A stretch of 64,000 bases of DNA. It comes from UBA4427 sp046351135. GTDB taxonomy: Bacteria; Myxococcota_A; UBA9160; UBA4427. The notes beneath the pieces were generated by a model that worked only from the letters and a program-made list of their open reading frames with translations, searched no databases and was not told the origin of the DNA. The stretch spans positions 124,001 through 188,000 of the forward strand of contig JAXLZA010000005.1 in NCBI GenBank assembly GCA_046351135.1, written 5' to 3'. Below, piece by piece: positions 1 through 11,399 of this stretch. Every line of letters starts with the position of its first letter. Position 1 is the first letter of the stretch. Made by a program: the position numbers and the translations under genes.

Positions 1-110
1 CAGGCGGTGCTCGGGCCGACTCCGGAGGCCGATCGGGCGTGAAACCCGGCTGGATTCGACCTCAGGCCCCGATCGACCGCCGCCGGCCTGATTGAGAAGC
101 TGCCCCGCCT

Positions 111-127
111 TTGGCACAGTCGTTGCT
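111..127 (+). promoter_or_regulatory. Sigma-54 (RpoN) promoter of glnII
   Basis: The sequence TTGGCACAGTCGTTGCT matches the -24/-12 consensus (TGGCAC-N5-TTGCT), with the invariant GG at 113-114 and GC at 125-126 separated by exactly 10 bases. It predicts a transcript start near 138 and a leader of about 113 bases before the glnII ATG at 251. Sigma-54 control of glutamine synthetase under an NtrC-like activator is established in many proteobacteria. I see no clear NtrC site in the roughly 110 bases available upstream, so the activator is unknown. Confidence 0.85.
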
Positions 128-250
128 CCGCGATGGGGCGGCTCCCAAGCCGGCGTGTGCAAGACCTTGCAGCGACCTGTTGATGGCCCGACACACCGAT
201 CGCGGACCGCGATCCAACTCACCGCTCACAAGAATGGAGATCCCCCGAAA

Positions 251-1276
251 ATGGGAACGAAGTCCAAGCTCGAATACATCTGGCTCGACGGTTACAAGCC
301 GACCCAGAGCCTGCGCAGCAAGACGAAGGTCGTGGATGACTTCAGCGGCAAGCTGGCCGACTGCCCCGTCTGGTCGTTCGACGGCTCGTCGACGGAGCAG
401 GCGCCGGGCGGTTCTTCGGATCTGCTGCTCAAGCCCGTCGCCCTCTTCCCGGATCCGGCCCGCAAGAACGGCTGGCTCGTGATGACCGAGGTCCTGAACC
501 CGAACGGCACCCCGCATCCGACCAACGGCCGCGCGACCATCAACGATCCCGACGACGACTTCTGGTTCGGATTCGAGCAGGAGTACTGCATCTGGGACAA
601 CGAGACCGGCAAGCCGATCGGCTTCCCGGCCGGCGGCTTCCCGCGGCCCCAGGGTCCGTACTACTGCTCGGTCGGCGCGGCCAACGCGATCGGCCGCGAG
701 ATCGTCGAGGAGCATCTCGACATCTGCCTCGACGCCGGGCTGAACGTCGAGGGCATCAACGCCGAGGTGCTCTGCGGTCAGTGGGAGTACCAGGTCTTCG
801 CGAAGGGCGCCGCGCGCGCCGGCGACGAGGCCTGGGTCGCCCGCTACCTGCTCGAGCGGACCTGCGAGCGCTACGGCTACTCGATCAACTGGGCGCCCAA
901 GCCGATCAAGGGCGACTGGAACGGCTCGGGCATGCACGCGAACTTCTCGAACACCCTGCTGCGCACCTGCGGCAGCCAGGCCGTCTACGACCAGGTCTGC
1001 AAGGCCTTCGAGCCGGTGATCGCGGAGCACATCGCGGTGTACGGCGCCGACAACAACCAGCGCCTGACGGGCGCCCACGAGACCCAGTCGATCGACAAGT
1101 TCAGCTATGGCGTGTCCGATCGCGGGGCCTCGATCCGCATCCCGATCGCGACGGTCGACAAGGGCTGGAAGGGCTGGCTCGAAGACCGCCGACCGGCCGC
1201 GAACGCCGACCCCTACAAGGTGGCCAGCGTCATCGTGAAGACGGTCAAGGCGGCCTGCGCCAAGATCAAGGCCTAG
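251..1276 (+). CDS. glnII: Type II glutamine synthetase (GlnII)
   Basis: This 341-residue protein is a eukaryotic-type (GSII) glutamine synthetase, which makes glutamine from glutamate, ammonia and ATP in the cytosol. Its length fits GSII rather than the ~470-residue GlnA. Visible motifs are DGSST at residue 44, the WFGFEQEY metal/glutamate segment, GQWEYQV, NGSGMHANFS (the ATP/glutamate loop), NNQRLTGAHE and the DRGASIRIP arginine segment. The ATG at 251 is chosen because GGAG (236-239) sits about 11 bases upstream and homology begins there; the frame is open back to 92 without family features. It is monocistronic, between a sigma-54 promoter and a strong terminator, so expression is probably nitrogen-regulated. 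Confidence 0.95.
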   Translation: MGTKSKLEYIWLDGYKPTQSLRSKTKVVDDFSGKLADCPVWSFDGSSTEQAPGGSSDLLLKPVALFPDPARKNGWLVMTEVLNPNGTPHPTNGRATINDPDDDFWFGFEQEYCIWDNETGKPIGFPAGGFPRPQGPYYCSVGAANAIGREIVEEHLDICLDAGLNVEGINAEVLCGQWEYQVFAKGAARAGDEAWVARYLLERTCERYGYSINWAPKPIKGDWNGSGMHANFSNTLLRTCGSQAVYDQVCKAFEPVIAEHIAVYGADNNQRLTGAHETQSIDKFSYGVSDRGASIRIPIATVDKGWKGWLEDRRPAANADPYKVASVIVKTVKAACAKIKA

Positions 1277-1297
1277 TCCCGCTCCGATCGAGGATCC

Positions 1298-1331
1298 GAA
1301 GGGCGTCCGGACTCCGGTCCGGGCGCCCTTC
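1298..1331 (+). terminator. Intrinsic terminator of glnII
   Basis: The arms GAAGGGCGTCCGGAC (1298-1312) and GTCCGGGCGCCCTTC (1317-1331) pair over 15 positions with one mismatch around a TCCG loop. They are followed by a short pyrimidine/T stretch (TCCATTTC). The hairpin lies 22 bases after the glnII stop. Confidence 0.8.
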
Positions 1332-1337
1332 TCCATT

Positions 1338-1369
1338 TCGGGCATGCGCCTCGTCGGGCATGCGCCTCG
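1338..1369 (+). repeat. Perfect 16-bp tandem duplication
   Basis: TCGGGCATGCGCCTCG occurs twice head to tail (1338-1353 and 1354-1369). Each copy contains the palindrome GCATGC. It lies in the 204-base gap between the glnII terminator and the next gene, where promoter elements are expected, so it could be a paired operator or a chance slippage duplication. Confidence 0.7.
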
Positions 1370-1480
1370 CGTGGCTCGGCCTCGCCGCGCGCCCGGCTTC
1401 GAAGGCCCGCCGACCGGGGCTTCCCTTTTTCCGCAAAAGCTGTCAGGGTCCTCGCGAGCGGACCATGCGCGAGGCGATCG

Positions 1481-2524
1481 ATGCGCATCCTCGTCACCGG
1501 CGGCACCGGCTTCATCGGCTCGCATACCGTCCGCGCCCTGCGCGCCGCCGGCCACGACGTGCGTCTGCTCGTCCGCGACGAGCAGAAGGCGAGGCGCCTG
1601 TGGCAGGCGGATCCCGCGGTGCTCGAGGATCTGGTCGTCGGCTCGCTGACCTCGGCCCCCGACACCGCCCGGGCGATCCGCGAATGCGACGGCCTGGTCC
1701 ACACCGCCGCCCCCGTCGCCCTCGCCGCCTCGGCGAGCCAGGCCCGCCGTGTCGCCCGCGAGAACGTGCTGGCGATCCGCCGCCTCGTCGAGCGCGCCCT
1801 CGACTTCGGCATGGAGCGCATCGTGCATCTCTCGTCGACGACGGTCTTCGAGACCCGCGGCCTCGCGCGCGCGAACGAGGCGACGCCGATCATCGAGGAC
1901 GGCGACGCCTACGCCGCCTCGAAGGTCGCCGCCGAGCGCCACGTCCGCGCGCTCCAGGAGGCCGGCGCGCCGATCGCGATCACCTATCCCCCCGGCGTGA
2001 TCGGCCCCGACGACCCCGGCCTCTCGGAGGGCGTGAAGGGCGTCCAGATCCTGCTGCGCGACGGCGTCGCGATCACGAGCTCGGGCATCCAGACCGTCGA
2101 CGTGCGCGACCTCGCGGCCGTCCACGTCGCCCTCGTCGAGCGCAAGCCCGCCCCCGGCCGCTTCGTCACCGCCGCCGAATACCTTCCCTGGGCCGAGTTC
2201 GCCGAGCGGCTCGATCAGGCGGCGGGCGTCCGGATCCGCCGCTTCGAGGTCCCCGGCGAGGCGATCCGCTTCGCGGGGCGGGTCGGCGACCAGCTGCGCC
2301 GCTTCGTCGGCATCGAGCTCGACGCCGTCGTCTCGCGGGAGGCCTCGCGCTTCGCGACCCAGTGGGTCGAGCTCGACGCGAGCCGCACGACGGAGGAGCT
2401 CGGCGTCCGCTTCCGGCCCGCCCTCGAGTCGCTGACCGACACCGTCCGCTGGCTCGCGGAGCACGGCCACGTCGATCCGTCCCGGGCGCTGCGCTTCACC
2501 CACCCCGGACGCGGACGCCGTTAG
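1481..2524 (+). CDS. NAD(P)-dependent epimerase/dehydratase, extended SDR
   Basis: A 347-residue extended short-chain dehydrogenase with an N-terminal Rossmann fold (GGTGFIGSH, residues 7-15), a conserved HLSST segment supplying the catalytic serine/threonine, and the YxxxK pair at Y144/K148 (YAASK). The family acts on nucleotide sugars, dihydroflavonols, 3-beta-hydroxysteroids or similar hydroxy compounds; nothing visible fixes the substrate. The C-terminal half has the usual substrate-binding region. The ATG at 1481 starts directly at the first Rossmann strand. It stands alone, convergent with the MgtA-type ATPase 33 bases away. Confidence 0.8.
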   Translation: MRILVTGGTGFIGSHTVRALRAAGHDVRLLVRDEQKARRLWQADPAVLEDLVVGSLTSAPDTARAIRECDGLVHTAAPVALAASASQARRVARENVLAIRRLVERALDFGMERIVHLSSTTVFETRGLARANEATPIIEDGDAYAASKVAAERHVRALQEAGAPIAITYPPGVIGPDDPGLSEGVKGVQILLRDGVAITSSGIQTVDVRDLAAVHVALVERKPAPGRFVTAAEYLPWAEFAERLDQAAGVRIRRFEVPGEAIRFAGRVGDQLRRFVGIELDAVVSREASRFATQWVELDASRTTEELGVRFRPALESLTDTVRWLAEHGHVDPSRALRFTHPGRGRR

Positions 2525-2557
2525 GCCGCGTGCGCGCCGTGCACCGTGCGCCGCGGA

Positions 2558-5101
2558 TCACGGCAGGGCGAAGCGCCGCTTCGTCCACTCCGACGCGGCG
2601 ACGTAGGCGAGCGTGATCCCGAGGATCGCCGCGAGGACCGGAGCCGGCAGCGGTACGAAGTCGAAGAGCGCGCTCCCGGGGAGCCAGGGGATCAGCAGCG
2701 TCCCGCCCGCCACCGCCACCGTCGTGCCCATGAGCAGGCGCCCGGGCCGGCTCCGCAGGAGCGGCTGCTTCGTGCGCACGACGAGCACGATCGCGAGCTC
2801 CGTGAGCAGGGACTCGACGAACCAGCCGGTGCGGAAGACCTCGACGGAGCCCCGGGCGAGGAGCCAGAGCGCGCCGAAGGTCAGCATGTCGAAGGCCGAG
2901 CTGATCAGGCCGAAGACGAGCATGAAGTTCCGGATCGGCCGCACCTCCCAGCGCCGCGCCCGCGCGATCCGCTCGTCGTCGACCCGGTCGCCGGGCAGGG
3001 TCAGCATCGGCAGGTCGGAGAGCAGGTTGTTGAGCAGGATCTGCTTGGCGAGCAGCGGCAGGAACGGCAGGAAGGTCGAGGCGACGGCCATGCTGAGCAT
3101 GTTGCCGAAGTTGGCGCTCGACGTGATCGACACGTACTTGAGGGTGTTCGCGAAGCTCGCCCGCCCGTGTTCGATGCCGCGCCGCAGGACGTCGAGATCG
3201 GGCTCGAGCAGGACGAAGTCGGCCGCGTCCTTCGCGACGTCGACGGCACCGTCGACGGAGATGCCGACGTCGGCGGCGTGGAGGGCCGAGGCGTCGTTGA
3301 TGCCGTCGCCCAGGTACCCGACGACGTGGCCCGACTTCTTGAGCGCCAGCAGGATCCGCTCCTTCTGGTTCGGATCGACCTCGACGAAGAGGTCGACTTC
3401 GCGCGCGACGCGCTGCAGCGCCTCGTCGCCGAGCGCATCGAGCTCGCGCCCCGTCAGCAGGCGCGGGTCGGCGAGGCCGACCTCGCGCGCGACGTGGGCC
3501 GTGACGTGGCGGTTGTCGCCGCTCACGACCTTGACCGCGACCCCGAGGCGCGCGAGCGAACCGATCGCCGCGGCGACCCCGGGCTTCGGCGGATCCCGGA
3601 ACACGAGGAAGCCCTCGAAGGTCATCCCGGCCTCGTCCCCGCGCGCATAGCGCTCCTGCCGAGGCACCGCGCGCGTGGCGACGCCGAGGACCCGCGCCCC
3701 GTCCTCGCCGAAGGCGGCGAAGCGCGCCTCGATGCGCGCCCGCCGCTCCGGATCGAGGGCGACGATCTCTCCGCTCTCGCGCACCCGCTCGCAGACCTCG
3801 AGCACGCTCGCGAGCGCCCCCTTCGAGATCAGCCTCGGCCCGTCCCGCTCCTCGACCACGAGGCCGAGGCGACGCCGCACGAAGTCGTAGGGGATCTCGT
3901 CGAGCTTGCGCGCGGGGGCGAGCGATTCCGCCTCGCGCGCCGCCGCCTGCACGATCGCCTGATCGAGGGGATTCGCGAGCCCCTGCTGGAGGCTCGCGTT
4001 CAGCCACGCGTCGCGCAGGACCGACCGCGACGGCACACCGGCGGGATCCGCCGCGAGCTCGAGATCGAGGACGCCGAGGGTCAGCGTGCCGGTCTTGTCC
4101 GTGCAGAGCACGTCCATGCTGCCGAAGCTCTCGATCGCGTCGAGGCGCCGCACGATCACGCCGTGGCTCGCCATGTCGTGGGCGCCGCGCGAGAGCGTGA
4201 CCTCGATGATCGCGGGCAGCAGCTCCGGCGAGATCGCGACGGCGAGCGCGAGGGCGAAGAGCAGCGACTCGATCGGCGGCCGCTCGAGCAGGTACTGCGC
4301 GGCGAAGACGAGCAGCACGACGACCAGCCCGATTCGCATCAGCAGGTAGCCGTACTGTCGGATGCCGCGCTCGAACTCGTTCTCGGCGGGGCGCAGGCGA
4401 AGGTGGCGCGCGATCTCCCCGTAGGCCGTCGCCTCGCCGGTCCGCACGACGAGCACCCGCGCCGTCCCGCTCCGCACCGACGTCCCCATGAACACGCAGT
4501 TCGAGCGCTCGGCGAGGCCTGCGGCGGCCGCGACCGGGCCCGCCTGCTTCTCGACCGGGAAGGCCTCGCCCGTCAGTGCGGCCTGGGACACGAGCAGATC
4601 GCGCGTCTCGAGGACCACGCCGTCGGCGGGGATCAGGTTGCCTGCCGAGACCTCGACGACGTCGCCCGGGACCAGCGCCTCGGTCGGCAGCAGCTCGGGC
4701 GCGCCATCGCGCAGGACCCGCGTCCGGATGCGCACCCGCGCCCGCAGCTTCTCGAGCACCCGCGTCGCGCGGTACTCCTGCGTGAAGCCCAGCAGTGCGC
4801 TGCCGAGCAGGATCGCGAGCACGATCGCCGCGTCGATCCAGTCGTGCACGAGGGCCGAGACCGCGGCGGCGAAGACGAGGATCGCGACCAGCGGGCTCGC
4901 GAGCTGGCGGCCGAGCAGACGGAGCCAGGCGAAGCGCGAGGCCGGACGGAGCGAGTTCGGCCCGAAGCGCTGAAGGCGTTCCCGGGCCTCGCCGCTCGCG
5001 AGGCCGGTCGACCGCGAGCCGAGCCGGGCGAGGAGCGCATCGGGCGTTTCGGACCACCATGCCCCGAGCGTCCCGTCGAACGACTCGACCCGATCGTGCA
5101 T
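2558..5101 (-). CDS. mgtA: Magnesium-translocating P-type ATPase (MgtA/MgtB family)
   Basis: An 847-residue inner-membrane P-type ATPase of the P3B class, which imports Mg2+ at the cost of ATP. It has an N-terminal cytoplasmic segment and paired helices, the actuator TGEAFP motif, the phosphorylation motif DKTGTLT with Asp335, a nucleotide-binding KGA segment, the hinge GDGINDASAL, and the MgtA hallmark NFGNMLSMAVAS with helices after it. Calcium or proton pumps of the P2/P3A classes lack that NFGN segment. It follows an SDR gene on the same strand by 31 bases. I saw no Mg2+ riboswitch-like leader, and the short gap leaves no room for one. Confidence 0.92.
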   Translation of the reverse strand: MHDRVESFDGTLGAWWSETPDALLARLGSRSTGLASGEARERLQRFGPNSLRPASRFAWLRLLGRQLASPLVAILVFAAAVSALVHDWIDAAIVLAILLGSALLGFTQEYRATRVLEKLRARVRIRTRVLRDGAPELLPTEALVPGDVVEVSAGNLIPADGVVLETRDLLVSQAALTGEAFPVEKQAGPVAAAAGLAERSNCVFMGTSVRSGTARVLVVRTGEATAYGEIARHLRLRPAENEFERGIRQYGYLLMRIGLVVVLLVFAAQYLLERPPIESLLFALALAVAISPELLPAIIEVTLSRGAHDMASHGVIVRRLDAIESFGSMDVLCTDKTGTLTLGVLDLELAADPAGVPSRSVLRDAWLNASLQQGLANPLDQAIVQAAAREAESLAPARKLDEIPYDFVRRRLGLVVEERDGPRLISKGALASVLEVCERVRESGEIVALDPERRARIEARFAAFGEDGARVLGVATRAVPRQERYARGDEAGMTFEGFLVFRDPPKPGVAAAIGSLARLGVAVKVVSGDNRHVTAHVAREVGLADPRLLTGRELDALGDEALQRVAREVDLFVEVDPNQKERILLALKKSGHVVGYLGDGINDASALHAADVGISVDGAVDVAKDAADFVLLEPDLDVLRRGIEHGRASFANTLKYVSITSSANFGNMLSMAVASTFLPFLPLLAKQILLNNLLSDLPMLTLPGDRVDDERIARARRWEVRPIRNFMLVFGLISSAFDMLTFGALWLLARGSVEVFRTGWFVESLLTELAIVLVVRTKQPLLRSRPGRLLMGTTVAVAGGTLLIPWLPGSALFDFVPLPAPVLAAILGITLAYVAASEWTKRRFALP

Positions 5102-5132
5102 TCCGTCGCCCTCCCGCTCGCGGCCCCGCGCT

Positions 5133-5990
5133 TCAGGCCCCGCGCGTCGGGAGCGCCGTCAGGTCCGGCAGCGCCATCTGCGTCACGAGCGACTCGCCGT
5201 AGACGACCTTCGCGATCGCGCCCATGCTCGGCATCACCGGCACGTTGAGCCCCCCGTCGACCCCGAAGACCTGGCCCGTGATCCAGCCGGCGTCGGGGCT
5301 CGCGAGGAAGGTCACCGCCCTGCCGATGTCGGCCGGGGTCCCCGCACAGCCGAGCGGCGCGGCGGCCTTGAGCGTCGCGTCGAGCTCGGGCGGCGTGATG
5401 CCCCCCATCGCCTCGGTCGGGACGTAGCCCGGCTGGATCGAGTTGACGCGGATGCGGTGGGGAGCGAGCTCGACGGCGGCGCAGCGGACCAGCATGTCGA
5501 GGGCCCGCTTCGAGACGACGTAGGGCGCGAGCCAGGGCTGCACCTTCGTCCCCGACGTCGACGAGATCGCGATCACGCTGCCGCCGCCGTGGTCCTTCAT
5601 GACGAGGCCCGCGCGCTTCATGCAGAGCGCCGTCCCCGTCACGTTGAGCTTCATGCAGAAGTCCCAGGCCTGCGCCTCGAGCTGGAGGATCGCGCCGGGG
5701 AACCCGCTGCCCGCGTTCGCGACGAGCACGTCGAGATTGCCCCCGCGGCGGGCGACCTCGACGGCGCGCTCGACCTGCGTCTCGTCGGTGATGTCGCAGG
5801 CGGTGAAGGCGACGTCGAAGCCCTCCTGCTTCAGGCGACCGGCCGCCTCCTCGAGGACGTCGACGCGTCGCCCCGCGATCGTGACGCGGGCCCCTTCGGC
5901 GGCGAGCTCCCGGGCGCAGCCGAAGCCGATGCCGGTCCCCCCGCCCGTGACGAGCGCCGTTCTTCCCTCGAGCCTGCTCTTCCCGCTCAT
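5133..5990 (-). CDS. SDR family oxidoreductase
   Basis: A 285-residue classical short-chain dehydrogenase. The cofactor motif TGGGTGIG is at residues 15-22, the NAG motif at 92-94, the catalytic triad is Ser144, Tyr157 and Lys161 (YVVSK), and the PG segment follows the active site. The family oxidises or reduces alcohols/ketones with NAD(P)H; the substrate is unknown. The start at 5990 is chosen because GAGGAG lies about 7 bases upstream and homology begins there, although the frame is open further. It is upstream of and probably cotranscribed with the MgtA-type gene, and is divergent from the molybdopterin oxidoreductase at 6146 across 155 bases. Confidence 0.85.
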   Translation of the reverse strand: MSGKSRLEGRTALVTGGGTGIGFGCARELAAEGARVTIAGRRVDVLEEAAGRLKQEGFDVAFTACDITDETQVERAVEVARRGGNLDVLVANAGSGFPGAILQLEAQAWDFCMKLNVTGTALCMKRAGLVMKDHGGGSVIAISSTSGTKVQPWLAPYVVSKRALDMLVRCAAVELAPHRIRVNSIQPGYVPTEAMGGITPPELDATLKAAAPLGCAGTPADIGRAVTFLASPDAGWITGQVFGVDGGLNVPVMPSMGAIAKVVYGESLVTQMALPDLTALPTRGA

Positions 5991-6145
5991 GTCGTCGACT
6001 CCTCGTGCGCGCCCCGCGACCGAGGGGGCGGGCGTCGCGTCCGGACGAGCTGCCCGGCGCGCGCTCGGGAACCGATAGCAGGCTCGCGCCCCGGGCTCGA
6101 TCTGGATTAGGCTCGGACGACGCGCGTGTCCGGTGGAGGTCCGCC

Positions 6146-9130
<2,985 letters not shown>

Positions 9131-9740
9131 TCGGATCGGGCTCCACGGAGCGGACGCCCGGGGCATCGGGCCGGAAGAGGAAGCAGGCGTGGGAGGCGAT
9201 CGACCGCCGCAGCCGCTCGACGAGCGGACGCGGCAGGCGCTCGAGCACCGTCGCGGAGCTCGCGAAGCGCGTCGGCGTCGCCCCCTCGGCGACACGCTCG
9301 CCGTACATCGAGATCGCGCGCACCGGCGAGGGGTCGTAGGCGTAGTCGTAGTGGAAGGCGAGCTCGCCGGGCGGGGCCGCCGAGCGTGCATGCTGGTTCG
9401 TGACCTCCATCAGGAGGGGCTCGCCACCCGGGTCGGGCTCGATCCGCCCGAGCCCGTCGAGCAGCCCGAGCTGCTGCGAGGGCGAGAGCGACGCGCCCTG
9501 CAGGACGACCAGGCCGTGGCGCGCGTAGAGCCGTTGGATCTCGGCCCGCTCGAGGGCGCCGAGCGGCTCTTCGCGCTCGAGCGTGACGCGGGCACCGAAC
9601 GGAGCGTCGAGAGACTCGACTCGCATGCTGCTCTCCCCTGCCCGCAGCGCGACGCCAGCTTCCTTCGCCGAAGCCCGGGCTGGGCGTGCGGGTCCCAGCC
9701 GCTAGCATTGCACCGCTCCATCCCGGAAGCGAGGCGCCCC

Positions 9741-10154
9741 ATGCAAGAAGACCACCCCGCGATGATCGCGGCCCGCAGCTCCTGGCGCTGCGTGCAGGCG
9801 AAGGACAAGGCCGGCTGGCTGGCCCTGATGGCCGACGACGTCTGCATCGAGGATCCGATCGGCGTCGCGCCGACCAACCCGTCGGGCCAGGGCGCCCGGG
9901 GCAAGGCCGAGGTCGCGGACTTCTGGGAGAAGAACATCGCGCCCTCCACGATCCGGATCGAGACCCACGGCTCGCGCACCGCGGGCCGCGAATCGGCCCA
10001 CGAGCTCACCCTCCACAACGCGTTCCCGAACGGGGTGCGCGCCGCGGTGCGGGGCTACTTCGTCTATCGCGTGAACGAGTCCGGACTGCTCACGAACCTG
10101 CGCGGCTACTGGGACATGGCGGACATGAAGATCGAGACGGGAAAGGGAGGCTGA
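9741..10154 (+). CDS. NTF2-like (SnoaL-like) protein
   Basis: A 137-residue NTF2-fold protein. Segments SSWRCVQAKDKAGWLALMADDVCIEDPIG, KAEVADFWEKNIAP (position-equivalent) and GYFVYRVNESGLLTNLRGYWDM are typical of SnoaL-like polyketide cyclases/ketosteroid isomerase relatives. It is clearly paralogous to the protein at 8318-8776 on the other side of the divergent promoter. The ATG at 9741 begins the conserved N-terminal helix. It leads a tight operon, with the next start 2 bases after its stop. Substrate unknown. Confidence 0.78.
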   Translation: MQEDHPAMIAARSSWRCVQAKDKAGWLALMADDVCIEDPIGVAPTNPSGQGARGKAEVADFWEKNIAPSTIRIETHGSRTAGRESAHELTLHNAFPNGVRAAVRGYFVYRVNESGLLTNLRGYWDMADMKIETGKGG

Positions 10155-10156
10155 CG

Positions 10157-10543
10157 ATGGCGAATTCGGATCGACGCAAGAAGGGCCTCGAGATGCTCCA
10201 CGAGGTCTACGCCGGCGACGTCGTCTCGCCCCCCGAAGGCAACGTCTTCACCGACATCATGCTCGAGCAGGTCTTCGCCGAGGTGTGGTCCCGGGACGTG
10301 CTCTCGATCCGAGACCGGCGGCTCCTGCTCCTCGGCGTGATCGCCGAGAAGGGCGAGCCGATGACCTTCGGCATCCAGATCAAGGCGGCGATGAAGCGCG
10401 GCGAGCTCTCGCCGACGGAGGTCCGCGAGCTGCTGCTCATGATCGCGCAATATGCGGGCTATCCCCGCGCCGCGGCGCTCGTCGCGATCGTCGAGCAGAA
10501 GATCGCCGAGGTCGAGGCCGAGAAGCAGGCGAAGAAGAGCTAG
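10157..10543 (+). CDS. Carboxymuconolactone decarboxylase family protein
   Basis: A 128-residue all-helical protein of the CMD/AhpD superfamily, with FADIMLEQVFAEVW-like N-terminus, DRRLLLLGVIAEKG, a helix TEVRELLLMIAQYAGYPRAAAL and a lysine-rich C-terminus. It contains no cysteine at all, so it cannot be an AhpD-type CxxC peroxidase. It fits the decarboxylase branch (gamma-carboxymuconolactone decarboxylase-like). GGGAGG just upstream of the ATG at 10157 supports the start. It lies between an NTF2-like and a crotonase gene, suggesting a shared role in ring or CoA-ester degradation (inference). Confidence 0.82.
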   Translation: MANSDRRKKGLEMLHEVYAGDVVSPPEGNVFTDIMLEQVFAEVWSRDVLSIRDRRLLLLGVIAEKGEPMTFGIQIKAAMKRGELSPTEVRELLLMIAQYAGYPRAAALVAIVEQKIAEVEAEKQAKKS

Positions 10544-10586
10544 GCGGGCGGGCGGCGGGCCCGGTGCCGCTCCGGGGAGGCGACCG

Positions 10587-11399
10587 ATGATCGAGCTCAT
10601 GTCCGGGGTCGTCACGATCGGGCTCCACGACCACGTCGCGGACGTCCGCCTGAACCGCCCCGACAAGATGAACGCCGTCGACCGGGCGATGTGGCAGGCG
10701 CTGCCGGCGGCGGGCGAGCTGCTCGCGGAGACGAAGGGGCTGCGCGCCGTCGTCCTCTCGGGCAACGGGCGCGCCTTCTGCGCGGGCCTCGACATGTCGA
10801 TGTTCGCGACGATGGGGAGCGACGAGCGCCCCGACCTCGATCCGCACGCCACAGACGGCCGTCCGGGCAACCTGTTCCAGCGCGCCGCCCTCGTCTGGAA
10901 GCGGCTCCCCGTCCCCGTGATCGCCGCGCTCCACGGCGTCGCCTTCGGCGCCGGCGCCCAGATCGCCCTCGGCGCCGACGTCCGGATCGCAGGGCCGGAT
11001 CTCCGCTTCTCGGTGCTCGAGATCAAGTGGGGACTGATCCCGGACGTCGGGATCACGCAGACCCTGCGCGAGGTCGTCTCCCTCGACGTCGCGAAGGAGC
11101 TGACCTTCACCGGCCGCATCGTCCAGGCCGACGAGGCCCGCGCCCTCGGCCTCGTGACCCGCATCGCCGAGGATCCCCAGGCCGCCGCGATGGCGCTGGC
11201 CCGGGAGATCGCGAGCAGGTCCCCCGACGCGATCCGCCTCGGCAAGCGGCTCCTCGACGAGTCGTGGCATGCGGACGAGTCGACGGGCCTCGCCCTCGAG
11301 GCCGCGTTCCAGTCGAAGCTGATCGGCAGCCCCAACCAGACCGAGGCGATCCGCGCGAACTTCGAGAAGCGCGCGCCGAAGTTCGAGGATCCGGACTAG
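10587..11399 (+). CDS. Enoyl-CoA hydratase/isomerase (crotonase) family
   Basis: A 270-residue crotonase. The acyl-CoA-binding segment SGNGRAFCAGLDMSMF and second oxyanion-hole segment LHGVAFGAGAQIALGADVRIAG are clear, with EIKWGLIPDVGIT after them. Crotonases hydrate, isomerise or cleave CoA thioesters; this one has Glu and Asp in EIKWGLIPD, compatible with isomerase or hydratase chemistry. GGGAGG (10575-10580) precedes the ATG at 10587. It is third in the NTF2-CMD-crotonase operon. Its TAG stop overlaps by 4 bases, through a CTAG palindrome, the stop of the convergent Amt-GGDEF-EAL gene. Confidence 0.88.
   Translation: MIELMSGVVTIGLHDHVADVRLNRPDKMNAVDRAMWQALPAAGELLAETKGLRAVVLSGNGRAFCAGLDMSMFATMGSDERPDLDPHATDGRPGNLFQRAALVWKRLPVPVIAALHGVAFGAGAQIALGADVRIAGPDLRFSVLEIKWGLIPDVGITQTLREVVSLDVAKELTFTGRIVQADEARALGLVTRIAEDPQAAAMALAREIASRSPDAIRLGKRLLDESWHADESTGLALEAAFQSKLIGSPNQTEAIRANFEKRAPKFEDPD

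Noticed and set aside
2546..5248. Plus-strand open frame of 900 codons across the MgtA-type gene
   Set aside because: In DNA this GC-rich, antisense frames stay open by codon bias. The translation is Arg/Glu/Asp-rich without any family motif, while the minus strand encodes a complete P-type ATPase.
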